Part shown: piece after piece, positions 49,133 through 57,202 of the stretch
Numbering within the stretch: the stretch's first letter is position 1
Layout: each line of letters begins with the position of its first letter
NCBI RefSeq assembly: GCF_030866825.1
Contig: NZ_CP133020.1
Span: forward strand, 3,100,001 to 3,164,000
Source of the DNA: Rathayibacter sp. SW19
GTDB taxonomy: Bacteria > Actinomycetota > Actinomycetes > Actinomycetales > Microbacteriaceae
Reading direction: 5' to 3'
DNA: 64,000 nucleotides
Translations under genes and position numbers: made by a program
Notes under the pieces: model-generated
The model's database searches: none
Seen by the model: the letters and a program-made list of their open reading frames with translations, nothing else
Told to the model about the DNA's origin: nothing

Positions 49133-50477
49133 CGATGTCTCCCTTTCGCAATCGATATTTCAGTAACGGAATGAGGCTGACGGCAATCAGGGCGCCGGGC
49201 ACCACACTGAAACTCAGCACGATCCCGGTCACAGCCTCGGCCGACTGCGCCACCGTGGCTGTGCCGGAGTGCGCCAGATAGCCGGTCGCAGCCAACACGA
49301 TCGACAGCACAGTCGCGCCGAGCGCCATTCCCGTGGTCTCCCCCGCCGTCCACATTCCGCCGAAGATCCCAGCACGGCCCGGGCCGTTGCTGACCGCATC
49401 GTGCGAGATCACGTCGGGCAACATTGCCATCGGCAACGACTGCATGCCTGCATAGCCCGCTCCGCAGAGAGCGACCGGCAGATACACCCAAGGCCCAGGC
49501 GCCCAGATCAGCAGCACCATCGACAGTGCCGCAATCCCGAACAGAATGCTGGCGAAGAGGAATCCGCGCTCCTTGCCGATCCGGCGCGAGATCACGCCCC
49601 ACAGCGGCGTCACCAGCAGCGCCGGGCCAATCAGGGCGATGAACAGGAACGTCACGGCATCCTCGGAATGCAGTACCCACGTGGCCACGTAGTTCGCTCC
49701 AGCAAGCATCAGACCGGTCGCCATCCCCTGCAGCAGGAACGCGAGCAGCAGAGCCCGGAACGGCTGCGACTGACGCAGTGATCGGATGCCTTCTGCGTAG
49801 TGAGCGCGCAGCGACACCTTCGCCCGCGACACCACACCGGCTATCGGCAGCTGTTTCGGTGCAACGAAACTGGAGACCACCATGCCGACGCCGATCACGA
49901 CACCGGCCGCAACCGCCATGATGAAGTAGCCGAGATACGGGTTGTCCCCACCGACCGAACGCAACGCAGGTCCGCCCGCCCCGAACAGCAGAATCGCGAA
50001 GGTCAACACCACGACTCGCCAGGTCAGCAGTCGCGTGCGCTGGTCATAGCCGTCGGAAAGCTCGGCGGGCAGTGCGATATACGGCACCTGGAACAGGCTG
50101 AACGCGGTCGCCGTGAGCAAGAACGCCACGAACACCCACAGGCCGCCGGCAAGCGGCGGAGCGCCGGCCGGCACGGCGAAGGTCAGGATGAAGAACAGCG
50201 GCAGACTGATGCCGCCGAGCAGCATCAGCCCTCGGCGCGAACCGGCGTGCGCCAGCTGCCGATCGCTGCGCGCGCCGATCAGTGGATCGATGATGACGTC
50301 CCAGATCTTCGCCGCTGTGACGAGGATTCCAGCGGCCAGCGCGGCAACGCCGAGGGTGTCCGTGAGGTAGTACACCAACACCAGCCCGGGCAGGGTGGAG
50401 AACCCGCCCGTTCCGAGCGATCCGATCGCGTAGCGCGCTACGGTTCTTCGGGAAAGCACCCGCTCCATTACGGTCAT
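49122..50477 (-). CDS. GPH/MelB-type MFS transporter
   Basis: 451-residue permease with 12 helices and the GPH signature in the first half: LTDTLGVAALAAGILVTAAK, WDVIIDPLIGARSDR, SRRGLMLLGG. GPH members couple sugar or lysolipid uptake to cations; the family includes the lysophospholipid carrier MFSD2A. Coupling with an S1P-lyase homologue makes a lipid-like or phosphorylated amine substrate possible (inference). ATG 50477 is 6 bases after -10 TAGGCT, implying a leaderless mRNA; an in-frame ATG at 50468 is the alternative. Confidence 0.85.
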   Translation of the reverse strand: MTVMERVLSRRTVARYAIGSLGTGGFSTLPGLVLVYYLTDTLGVAALAAGILVTAAKIWDVIIDPLIGARSDRQLAHAGSRRGLMLLGGISLPLFFILTFAVPAGAPPLAGGLWVFVAFLLTATAFSLFQVPYIALPAELSDGYDQRTRLLTWRVVVLTFAILLFGAGGPALRSVGGDNPYLGYFIMAVAAGVVIGVGMVVSSFVAPKQLPIAGVVSRAKVSLRAHYAEGIRSLRQSQPFRALLLAFLLQGMATGLMLAGANYVATWVLHSEDAVTFLFIALIGPALLVTPLWGVISRRIGKERGFLFASILFGIAALSMVLLIWAPGPWVYLPVALCGAGYAGMQSLPMAMLPDVISHDAVSNGPGRAGIFGGMWTAGETTGMALGATVLSIVLAATGYLAHSGTATVAQSAEAVTGIVLSFSVVPGALIAVSLIPLLKYRLRKGDIDGR

Positions 50478-50483
50478 TCGGGC

Positions 50484-50489
50484 AGCCTA
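50484..50489 (-). promoter_or_regulatory. -10 element, leaderless start of SPL-GPH operon
   Basis: Minus-strand TAGGCT (50489-50484), 6 bases before ATG 50477. Confidence 0.5.
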
Positions 50490-50584
50490 TCGAATGATGG
50501 GCTGCCCGAACCCCGCGGTCACGCCCGGGCGGCCTCCGACTATGGTGCCGCGGCGCCGTCGCGGAGTTTCCGCGTCACTGCCAC

Positions 50585-51721
50585 TCACTCACCTGCCGCT
50601 TGCTCGACTGGCGTCAGCCCCAACGTCGGATAGTCGAGGTAGCCGCGCTCGTCCCCACCGTAGAACGTGCTGCGATCCGGGGTGTTCAGGGGGGCACCGA
50701 GTGTGAGCCGATCGACGAGATCCGGGTTGGCCAGCACCAGGCTTCCGACCGTGACCACGTCTGCGAGACCCTCTTCGACATCGCGCACGCGGGCGCTGAG
50801 GTCAGATCCAGCACGATTGAGCAGCAGCGTACCCGGCCAGAGGCCGCGCACATTGCGCAGAACAGCGTCGTCGTTGGACGCGATATGCAGGTACGCGAGA
50901 TCCAACGGTGCAAGTGCCCGGATGAGCGCGCTGTACAGCTCGTCCACATCATCCTCGACGATGTCGCCAAGAGTACTTCCCGGCGAAACGCGAATACCGG
51001 TGCGGCCGGCTCCGATCTCCTCGGCGACGGCCGCAGCCACTTCTACGCTCAGCCGAATGCGGTTGGCAATCGATCCGCCGTATTCGTCGGTGCGACGGTT
51101 TGCGTTGCTCGACAAGAACTGCTGCAGGAGGTATCCGTTCGCAGCGTGGATCTCCACGCCGTCGGCGCCCGCGGCGATCGCCGTTCTGGCGGCGTGGCGG
51201 AACTCCTCGACAATGCCGCGCACTTCTGTACTCGATAACTCTCTTGGCTCCGGAATCGGCTGCATTCCGGTGCTCGTGAACATCGAACCCGCCGGTGCAA
51301 CCGCAGACGGTGCGACGGGCTGGCGGCCGTGTGGCGTGTTCTGGGGATGAGAGACGCGACCAACGTGCATCAGCTGAATCACGATCCGGCCGCCGGCCTC
51401 GTGCACGGCGTCGGTGACATTGCGCCATCCGTCGATGTGCTCGTCGGTGTAGATACCGGGGGTGAGCAGGTAACCTTGGCCGTCTTCGGAAGGCTGGGTG
51501 CCCTCAGTGATGATCAGCGCCATGGACGCGCGCTGGGCGTAGTAGCGCACGTTCAACTGGCTGGGAGCGCCGTTGGCGTGCGAGCGGTCGCGGGTCATCG
51601 GCGCCATCGCGAGCCGATGCGGCAGCTGGAGGTCACCGACCCGCGTCGGCTGCCACAGTGCTGCGAGTGCTGCGGGGCCAATGGGCACAGTCGGATCAAT
51701 CGTTTCGTTCGTCGTTGTCAT
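50585..51721 (-). CDS. Old Yellow Enzyme-family alkene reductase / NADH:flavin oxidoreductase
   Basis: 378-residue FMN TIM-barrel enzyme. HRLAMAPMTRDRSHANGAP, ALIITEGTQPSEDGQGY, GGRIVIQLMHVGRVSHP and GVEIHAANGYLLQQFLSSNAN, with its substrate-binding His-Asn pair (HxxN), are the OYE motifs; YDPTL-like ending is SYPTLGL-type (YPTLGLTPVE). Reduces activated C=C bonds of enals, quinones or nitro compounds using NAD(P)H. ATG 51721 has AGGAGA 5 bases upstream. It lies 59 bases after the NmrA-like gene on the same strand and is probably under MarR control. Confidence 0.9.
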   Translation of the reverse strand: MTTTNETIDPTVPIGPAALAALWQPTRVGDLQLPHRLAMAPMTRDRSHANGAPSQLNVRYYAQRASMALIITEGTQPSEDGQGYLLTPGIYTDEHIDGWRNVTDAVHEAGGRIVIQLMHVGRVSHPQNTPHGRQPVAPSAVAPAGSMFTSTGMQPIPEPRELSSTEVRGIVEEFRHAARTAIAAGADGVEIHAANGYLLQQFLSSNANRRTDEYGGSIANRIRLSVEVAAAVAEEIGAGRTGIRVSPGSTLGDIVEDDVDELYSALIRALAPLDLAYLHIASNDDAVLRNVRGLWPGTLLLNRAGSDLSARVRDVEEGLADVVTVGSLVLANPDLVDRLTLGAPLNTPDRSTFYGGDERGYLDYPTLGLTPVEQAAGE

Positions 51722-51780
51722 GAGGTTCTCCTGGTCGATGTTGTGCGTGGTTGTGGCGGAAAATAGTTGTTCGCGCGAGT

Positions 51781-52614
51781 TCACGCTGAGTGCACGAGTT
51801 CCGCGACGTACTCCTCGATCGAACGCGGTGTGCGCCCGAGAAGCGATTGGAGCGCGAAGGGATTCCCTCCGTGGAAACCGTGCTGGTCGTAGTCGGCAAA
51901 CATGCTCAGCAGTCCTGCGGGCATTCGCCGATTCGGCATACCCGCCGGAAGGTCCTCAGCGATGATCTGCATGCCGGATGCTGCGCTGAAGACTTCGGCC
52001 AATCGCATCCGGTCGATCATGCCGCCGCCGGCCAGCTCGAACGTGCCGTACGACGCCCGCGCATCGGTGAACGCGAGTGCCGCGACAGCGGCCACGTCAC
52101 GATAGTCGACATATGTCATCTGGGAGTGCTTCGACCACGGCATGACGAGCATGCCGCTGCTGCGGGCCTGCTGCCAGGCACCGTCAAGCCCCTGCATGAA
52201 CATCGCAGGCTGCAGGATCGTGAAATCGAGGTCCGACGCGTACAGTGCGGCTTCGATCGGGCGCGTGCTCGCGTGGTTCTCGAGGGGAAGTGACGGATGG
52301 TAGACGCCGGAGTAGACAATCTTGCGCACCCCGGACCGCTGCGCAGCGGCGATGAATGCAAGGCCGAGTTCCGTCGCATCGGGCGCGAACGCGGGAGTGA
52401 TCAGGAACGCGCCGTCAACGCCCTCGAGCGCGGCGTCAAGGCTATCAGGGTCGCGGAGGTCGGCGAATACGGTCTCCTGGGCACCCAGACTTTGCGGAAC
52501 GCCTGCCTTGGACTTGTCGTGCACGAGGCCCCGCACCTCATGCCCCGCACGCACGGCAGCCGGCACCACAAGGTGAGCGACCGCGCCGGTCGCGCCCGTT
52601 GCAAGAATCTTCAT
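51781..52614 (-). CDS. NmrA-like NAD(P)-binding oxidoreductase
   Basis: 277-residue atypical SDR. KILATGATGAVAHLVVPAAV is the glycine-rich NAD(P) motif (GATGxxG-type), followed by VFADLRDPDSLDAALEGVDG and TILQPAMFMQGL. The catalytic YxxxK of classical SDRs is not in place, as usual for NmrA/QOR2-type quinone reductases or redox sensors. ATG 52614 has AAAGGAG 7 bases upstream. First gene of the two-gene redox operon, diverging from the MarR gene across two operators. Confidence 0.87.
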   Translation of the reverse strand: MKILATGATGAVAHLVVPAAVRAGHEVRGLVHDKSKAGVPQSLGAQETVFADLRDPDSLDAALEGVDGAFLITPAFAPDATELGLAFIAAAQRSGVRKIVYSGVYHPSLPLENHASTRPIEAALYASDLDFTILQPAMFMQGLDGAWQQARSSGMLVMPWSKHSQMTYVDYRDVAAVAALAFTDARASYGTFELAGGGMIDRMRLAEVFSAASGMQIIAEDLPAGMPNRRMPAGLLSMFADYDQHGFHGGNPFALQSLLGRTPRSIEEYVAELVHSA

Positions 52615-52639
52615 GACAATACTCCTTTTCATAGTTACA

Positions 52640-52725
52640 TGTTCGAACAGGTAATACTCAATCGCCTTTATTCCCGGAAATTAAAATCTCTGACATGGTC
52701 TACATACTGTTCGAACAGTTATGAT
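52640..52725. promoter_or_regulatory. two MarR operators in divergent promoter region
   Basis: Palindromes TGTTCGAACA (52640-52649) and ACTGTTCGAACAGT (52706-52719) share a 10-bp core; centres are 68 bp apart. The second abuts the -10 TATGAT (52720-52725) of the marR gene, and the first lies over the promoter of the redox operon, so one regulator can control both directions. Confidence 0.75.
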
Positions 52726-52759
52726 CTAAACTGGAGACCGAGCACAAGGGAGCATGCTG

Positions 52760-53281
52760 ATGGTGGCGCAATCGCAGGCCGGTCAAACGGCCACCCCCGA
52801 GCAGGGAATCAACGGCGCACACGGGGCCGCTCGAAGGCCGACGACCGCGGCAGGCGGCCCGATCAGCCACGCGATCTTCCGCGTCGCACGCCTTCACCGG
52901 ATGCTCGCCGGCTCACTTCTGCGGGCCACTGGCTTGTACCCTGGCCAAGAGTTGGTGATGATGCACCTCTGGGACCACGGAGAGCAACGACAGATCGACC
53001 TCGTCAGGGTTCTCGACTCCGATGCAGCGACAATGACCCGCACGATTCAGCGACTCGAGCGGGCAGGGTTCGTGCGCCGCCGGCCGGATCCAACCGACGC
53101 GCGCGCCTGGTTGATCGAGCCGACCCCCGCCAGCATGCACTTGCGCACTGAACTCGACACGATCTGGCGGCAGCTGGAGCAGCTCACCATCGGCTCATTC
53201 GACCCGGAGCGCGAACAGGCCGCCCTCGCGACGCTCGAGGCTCTCGAACGCAACCTGGTTGCCGCCACCGCGGAGCGCTAG
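52760..53281 (+). CDS. MarR-family transcriptional regulator
   Basis: 173-residue winged-helix repressor. ISHAIFRVARLHRMLAGSLL begins the dimer helix, GLYPGQELVMMHLWDHGEQR and RVLDSDAATMTRTIQRLERA (recognition helix) form the DNA-binding core, and RRRPDPTDARAWLIEPT is the wing. The first 35 residues are disordered. No cysteine is present, so sensing is by ligand binding, not thiol oxidation. ATG 52760 has GGGAG 7 bases upstream; the ATG at 52754 is too close to it. Divergent from an OYE and an NmrA-like gene that it probably represses until a quinone or similar electrophile binds. Confidence 0.9.
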   Translation: MVAQSQAGQTATPEQGINGAHGAARRPTTAAGGPISHAIFRVARLHRMLAGSLLRATGLYPGQELVMMHLWDHGEQRQIDLVRVLDSDAATMTRTIQRLERAGFVRRRPDPTDARAWLIEPTPASMHLRTELDTIWRQLEQLTIGSFDPEREQAALATLEALERNLVAATAER

Positions 53282-53289
53282 CGGGCGGC

Positions 53290-53817
53290 TCAGGTCGCTT
53301 CTGAGTCGAACGGCGGCATGACGTTCGCCGCAGTCACGAGCTCACCACTACGATCGGCGGGTGCGTCATCCCCAGATGCAGCCGTTTCGGCATCGACGGC
53401 AGCCACCTCACTGGACGGTGCATCGACCCCTTCAGCGGAGCCGGCCGTAACGCCGGCATCCGCGCCAGGTTCAGCGGAATCCGACGCGGGTTCAGCGGCA
53501 TCCGCTTCGATGACAGCCGTGGGAGTGACATCCGGATCGGGCCGGGTGATTCGCGGTTCGTCGTCGTCTTCAAGCAGTGCGTCGCGGATGATGCGCCGCG
53601 GGTCGTACTGGCGAGGATCGAGCTTCTTCCAGTCGACCTCGTCGAACTCGGGGCCCATCTCGTCGCGCATGCGGTCTTTGGCATTATTGGCCATATTGCG
53701 CAGATTGCGCACCAGCTTTGCGAGCTGTCCGGCGTAGTGCGGCAGACGCTCAGGCCCGAGCAAAAAGACAGCGATCAGCCCAATAATGAGCAGCTTCTCG
53801 AAGGTCAATCCGAACAC
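53290..53817 (-). CDS. tatB: Sec-independent protein translocase subunit TatB
   Basis: 175 residues. N-terminal helix FEKLLIIGLIAVFLLGPERL with the conserved GPERLP hinge, followed by an amphipathic helix (YAGQLAKLVRNLRNMANNAKDRM) and an acidic, Ala-rich disordered tail. TatB with TatC recognises twin-arginine signal peptides of folded proteins. GTG start 6 bases after -10 TAGTCT. Neighbouring O-methyltransferase and DUF3117 genes match the usual actinobacterial context. Confidence 0.92.
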   Translation of the reverse strand: MFGLTFEKLLIIGLIAVFLLGPERLPHYAGQLAKLVRNLRNMANNAKDRMRDEMGPEFDEVDWKKLDPRQYDPRRIIRDALLEDDDEPRITRPDPDVTPTAVIEADAAEPASDSAEPGADAGVTAGSAEGVDAPSSEVAAVDAETAASGDDAPADRSGELVTAANVMPPFDSEAT

Positions 53818-53823
53818 TAGTTC

Positions 53824-53829
53824 AGACTA
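53824..53829 (-). promoter_or_regulatory. -10 element, leaderless tatB
   Basis: Minus-strand TAGTCT (53829-53824), 6 bases before GTG 53817. Confidence 0.55.
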
Positions 53830-53896
53830 ACGTGTGCAGCCTGCACGTTTGATACCAGTCCTGCCCCTATCCTTAGCGCAGGGAGGCCGTTTCGTC

Positions 53897-54529
53897 GTGT
53901 CAGACAAAGACAAAAACTGGAAATTCGCGAACGACATCATCGCCGAAAGTGAGGTGATCGCCCGGGCACGTGTGCAATCGATCGAGCTCGGCATCAACCC
54001 GATCGGTGCGGCCATCGGTGCCCAGGCTGCGGTGGTCGTCGCTGCGACGGGTGCTTCCAATGTGGTAGAAATCGGCACAGGAGTCGGTGTCTCCGGCCTG
54101 TGGCTGCTCACCGGTGGCACCAGGGCGATGCTGACGTCGATCGATTCCGAACTGGATCACCAGCAGCACGCCCGGGTGAATTTCACGGACGCAGGCATCG
54201 CAGCCAACCGAGTGCGGCTCATCACCGGACGCGCGCTGGATGTCTTGCCGCGGATGAATGAGAACGTCTACGACATCGTTTTCGTCGACGCGGACCCGGC
54301 ATCCGTCATCGAGTACGTCGAGCACGGATTGCGTCTGGTTCGTCCAGGAGGCACGGTGCTCGTCGCACACGCCCTGTGGAAGGGTCGGGTCGCTGATCCT
54401 GCTCAACGCGATGAGGTCGCGACGGGGTTCCGCACTCTCGTGACCGAGATTGCAGCATCCGGCGCCGTTGTCAGCGCACTGTCACCGGTCGGCGACGGGC
54501 TGCTTCAGATTACGAAACTCTCCGACTGA
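53897..54529 (+). CDS. class I SAM-dependent O-methyltransferase
   Basis: 210-residue methyltransferase. SAM motifs: NVVEIGTGVGVSGLWLL (I), MLTSIDSELDHQQHAR (post-I, acidic residue), DIVFVDADPASVIEY (II) and LRLVRPGGTVLVAHAL (III). Related to mycobacterial Rv1220c-type O-methyltransferases that lie near sigE and tatB (from memory). GTG 53897 is selected because GGGAGG lies 10 bases upstream; the longer frame starts inside the promoter region. Methyl acceptor unknown. Confidence 0.87.
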   Translation: MSDKDKNWKFANDIIAESEVIARARVQSIELGINPIGAAIGAQAAVVVAATGASNVVEIGTGVGVSGLWLLTGGTRAMLTSIDSELDHQQHARVNFTDAGIAANRVRLITGRALDVLPRMNENVYDIVFVDADPASVIEYVEHGLRLVRPGGTVLVAHALWKGRVADPAQRDEVATGFRTLVTEIAASGAVVSALSPVGDGLLQITKLSD

Positions 54530-54546
54530 CGAGCTTTACGCGTTCT

Positions 54547-54717
54547 TCACGCGTTGACGACGCTGGCGAGTGCGTCGTGGAGCTCCTTGGCCTCGGCGTC
54601 ATTGACCGAAACAACCAAGCGGCCACCACCCTCGAGCGGGACGCGCACGATAATCAGGCGCCCCTCCTTCACGGCCTCCATGGGTCCGTCTCCGGTCCTC
54701 GGCTTCATGGCCGCCAT
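54547..54717 (-). CDS. DUF3117 small protein
   Basis: 56-residue actinobacterial DUF3117 protein, recognised from MAAMKPRTGDGPMEAVKEGR and VRVPLEGGGRLVVSVNDAEA. Ends ASVVNA before TGA at 54547-54549. AGGGGAG 4 bases upstream of ATG 54717 is a strong ribosome site. Highly conserved, function unknown. It lies convergently 17 bases from the O-methyltransferase end and runs in the same direction as the mannosyltransferase upstream. Confidence 0.93.
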   Translation of the reverse strand: MAAMKPRTGDGPMEAVKEGRLIIVRVPLEGGGRLVVSVNDAEAKELHDALASVVNA

Positions 54718-54746
54718 GTAGCTCCCCTTTCGTGGATGTACTACCC

Positions 54747-54752
54747 ATTATC
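54747..54752 (-). promoter_or_regulatory. -10 element of DUF3117 gene
   Basis: Minus-strand GATAAT (54752-54747), about 30 bases before the ATG, giving a short leader that includes AGGGGAG. Confidence 0.5.
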
Positions 54753-54835
54753 GGCCATGACCGGGTGCCCTGCGAAATCGAGCAGCCGATCGCCCGCCGC
54801 GAACAGCGTGATCGTATCGATGTTGCGTGGCCGGT

Positions 54836-56101
54836 CTACGGTGGAGACCAGTCAGCGCCGTCTACTCCCCAGCAGATGAGCAGCCAACCGACCTGGCCGG
54901 CAATGGAAAGCACGATCAACGCCGTGCGATACATTCTGCTCTTGGGTATGGCCAGCGCGCCGAGCAACGGGAACATCGGCATCAGAAGGCGGAATGTGCT
55001 CGATTGCGGAAAGAACACCGCGAGCAGGTAGAGCGCGTAGCTTGCGACCCAGAGCCGCAAATCGACCCCGAGCGCCCGCACTGCAGGCAGAAACATGCAG
55101 ACGGCGAAAATTGCAATCACAAGCGCCAGCGCAAGATAGCCGAGCCAGGCGGGCAGGCCGAGGAACACGCTGAACCACCAGTCAGCGCCTTGAACCCATG
55201 GTGCGAACGGCAGCAGGTGCACCCGCCCGATGTAGTCTGCACGCCAGGTCAACTCGGTGTCGGTATATGCGCCGAGCGAACCGGTCGCCGCTGCAGCGAT
55301 GGCCGGCCAGGCGAGCCCGGCGAGCGCGCTGAAAATCGTGACGACAACGGATGCGACACGCTCACGTACCGGGAACGGATCTCGTCGCCGCACCACCCAG
55401 CGGTACACGACGTGCAAGCCCATGGCGAGCGCGAATGCCAGCCCGCTCGGCCGGGTGAACGCCATGATGGCGATCGCCGGCAGCATCGTCCAATAGCGCC
55501 GTTGCAATAGCAGATACAGAGCGAGGATCAGCAAGAACAGATACATCGATTCGGCGTAGGCCAGTTGCAGCAGCGGCGACGTCGGCGCAAAGCAGAACAA
55601 CGCGACTGCGAACAATGCGGTCGAATGCCCCAGCCGCAACCGAAACAGCCGATATAGCAAGAGCGCTGAGCCCAGCCCGAAGCCGACGGAGACGACGACA
55701 GACGCGACCTCCCACGGCATCCGCGTCAGGAACATCACCGCAGACACCAGCCACGGATAGCCCGGCATGAACGCCCACGCGTTCTGCGCGACATTGCCAG
55801 CGGCATCCAGCGGCAGCTGGGCGGGATAACCCCAGCCCGCGACGATTTGGTACCAACGCCCGTCCCAGATCGACGCGAATTGGAAAAAGCCCGGGCGCGC
55901 GCCCGTCCACGGATTCGGCCCTTGCACGCTGGCGAAGATCAGAAGCAGGATGGATGACACGATCCGCGATGCCACGAAAACCGCCAGTACCTGCACCCAC
56001 CAGCGGGTCAGCCAGCTGCGTACGGGGTGAGTGCCGCGCGCCGCCTGATCGCCCGGGGCCGCTTGGTCGCCCGGGGCCGCAGCGAGGTCGGTGTCAACCA
56101 T
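54836..56101 (-). CDS. PIG-V-like membrane mannosyltransferase
   Basis: 421 residues with about ten membrane helices. The first loop holds QFASIWDGRWYQIVAGWGYP, the WDxxxY/WD segment seen in PIG-V (GPI mannosyltransferase II-like) proteins; AFMPGYPWLVSAVMFLTR and LAYAESMYLFLLILALYLLL follow. Bacterial members use polyprenyl-phosphate mannose on the outer face of the membrane to mannosylate lipids or polymers. The N-terminus carries a short APGDQA repeat. ATG 56101 overlaps the dapE stop by 8 bases, so it shares the dapE transcript. Confidence 0.82.
   Translation of the reverse strand: MVDTDLAAAPGDQAAPGDQAARGTHPVRSWLTRWWVQVLAVFVASRIVSSILLLIFASVQGPNPWTGARPGFFQFASIWDGRWYQIVAGWGYPAQLPLDAAGNVAQNAWAFMPGYPWLVSAVMFLTRMPWEVASVVVSVGFGLGSALLLYRLFRLRLGHSTALFAVALFCFAPTSPLLQLAYAESMYLFLLILALYLLLQRRYWTMLPAIAIMAFTRPSGLAFALAMGLHVVYRWVVRRRDPFPVRERVASVVVTIFSALAGLAWPAIAAAATGSLGAYTDTELTWRADYIGRVHLLPFAPWVQGADWWFSVFLGLPAWLGYLALALVIAIFAVCMFLPAVRALGVDLRLWVASYALYLLAVFFPQSSTFRLLMPMFPLLGALAIPKSRMYRTALIVLSIAGQVGWLLICWGVDGADWSPP
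56042..56077 (-). repeat. 18-bp in-frame duplication in mannosyltransferase gene
   Basis: Two 18-bp units (56042-56059, 56060-56077), two mismatches, encoding the N-terminal APGDQA repeat. Confidence 0.75.
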
Positions 56102-57185
56102 CCGCCGCGCTCAACCAGGTGCGAAGGCCCCGTTCGCAATCGGTGATCTGCTGCAGCGCGACCCGTTCGTCGTCCGTGTGGGCCAGCAGGGCATCGCCGG
56201 GGCCGTAGTTGACCGCCGGCACTCCGAGGCGTGCGAATCGTGCGACGTCAGTCCAGCCGTACTTCGGTTTGACCTCGACGCCGAGCGCCGCAATGAACCC
56301 TTGTGCAAGCGGTGCGTCCAATCCGGGTCTGGCACCCTCAGACAGGTCGGCAACGGTGAGATCGTAGCCGTCGAACAGCTCGCGCACGTGATCGATCGCC
56401 TGTTCCCCGGAGCGACTCGGTGCGAACCGGTAGTTGACGTGCACCGTGCACTCGTCTGGGATCACGTTAGTCGCAATACCACCGGTGATCATCACCGCGT
56501 TGAGTGCCTCGCGGTAGACGAGTCCGTCTACATCGACCTGTCGCGGCTCGTACGCCGCCAGGATCGCAAGGATCCCAGCGACTTTGTGGATGGCGTTCTC
56601 ACCGGCCCAGGGGCGAGCCGAATGCGCCCGCTTGCCGTGCGTGCGCAGGTCGAAACGCAACGTTCCGTTGCATCCGCCCTCGACTGCGCCGTTCGTGGGC
56701 TCGCCGAGGATGGCGAAATCGCCGGCGAACAGCTCCGGGCGAACGCCGGCAAGTTTCCCGAGCCCGTTCAGGCTCGCGTCGACCTCTTCGTTGTCGTACC
56801 ACATCCAGGTCAGATCCACGGTCGGCGCAACCAGCTCGAGCGCCAACTTCAACTGCACGGCGACGCCCGCCTTCATGTCGACCGTGCCGCGACCCCAGAG
56901 GTATTCGACGGGTGTCGCGCCGGCGCTTTTCGGTTCGAATCGAGTCGGCAGATTGCCGTTGACCGGCACCGTGTCCAGGTGGCCAGCTATGATCACACGC
57001 CGCGCCCGACCCAGTGCCGTGCGCGCAACGATCGTGTTGCCCTCCCGGATGACCTCGAGATGATCCGCTCCGGCGAGCGCGGCAACGATCGCGTCGGCGA
57101 GCCGGGTTTCATTGCCGGACACCGAATCGATGTCGCAGAGCTGGCGGGTGATGTCGATCGACGAGGCGGTCAGGTCCAGAGGCAC
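56094..57185 (-). CDS. dapE: succinyl-diaminopimelate desuccinylase DapE
   Basis: 363-residue M20-family zinc amidase of the lysine / meso-DAP pathway; converts N-succinyl-LL-DAP to LL-DAP. Metal and catalytic motifs: VIIAGHLDTVPVNG (His, Asp), LWGRGTVDMKAGVA (Asp), WYDNEEVDASLNG (Glu-Glu), AILGEPTNGAVEGGCNG and LLAHTDDERV (His). A dimerisation domain interrupts between residues about 180 and 290 (THGKRAHSARPW). GTG 57185 lies 6 bases from a -10 shared with dapD. Confidence 0.92.
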   Translation of the reverse strand: MPLDLTASSIDITRQLCDIDSVSGNETRLADAIVAALAGADHLEVIREGNTIVARTALGRARRVIIAGHLDTVPVNGNLPTRFEPKSAGATPVEYLWGRGTVDMKAGVAVQLKLALELVAPTVDLTWMWYDNEEVDASLNGLGKLAGVRPELFAGDFAILGEPTNGAVEGGCNGTLRFDLRTHGKRAHSARPWAGENAIHKVAGILAILAAYEPRQVDVDGLVYREALNAVMITGGIATNVIPDECTVHVNYRFAPSRSGEQAIDHVRELFDGYDLTVADLSEGARPGLDAPLAQGFIAALGVEVKPKYGWTDVARFARLGVPAVNYGPGDALLAHTDDERVALQQITDCERGLRTWLSAADG

Positions 57186-57202
57186 CCTACTAATCTAGAG
57201 CC
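57186..57202. promoter_or_regulatory. bidirectional dapE/dapD promoter with overlapping -10 elements
   Basis: The 17-base gap holds plus-strand TAATCT (57191-57196) and minus-strand TAGATT (57197-57192), which overlap by 5 bases. Each ends exactly 6 bases before its start codon (ATG 57203, GTG 57185). Both genes would be leaderless and driven from one symmetric melting site. Confidence 0.7.

Noticed and set aside
52640..52719. TGTTCGAACA sites as LexA/SOS boxes
   Set aside because: The actinobacterial SOS box has the half-sites TCGAAC and GTTCGA separated by four bases; here the core is continuous and sits between marR and redox genes, not SOS genes.
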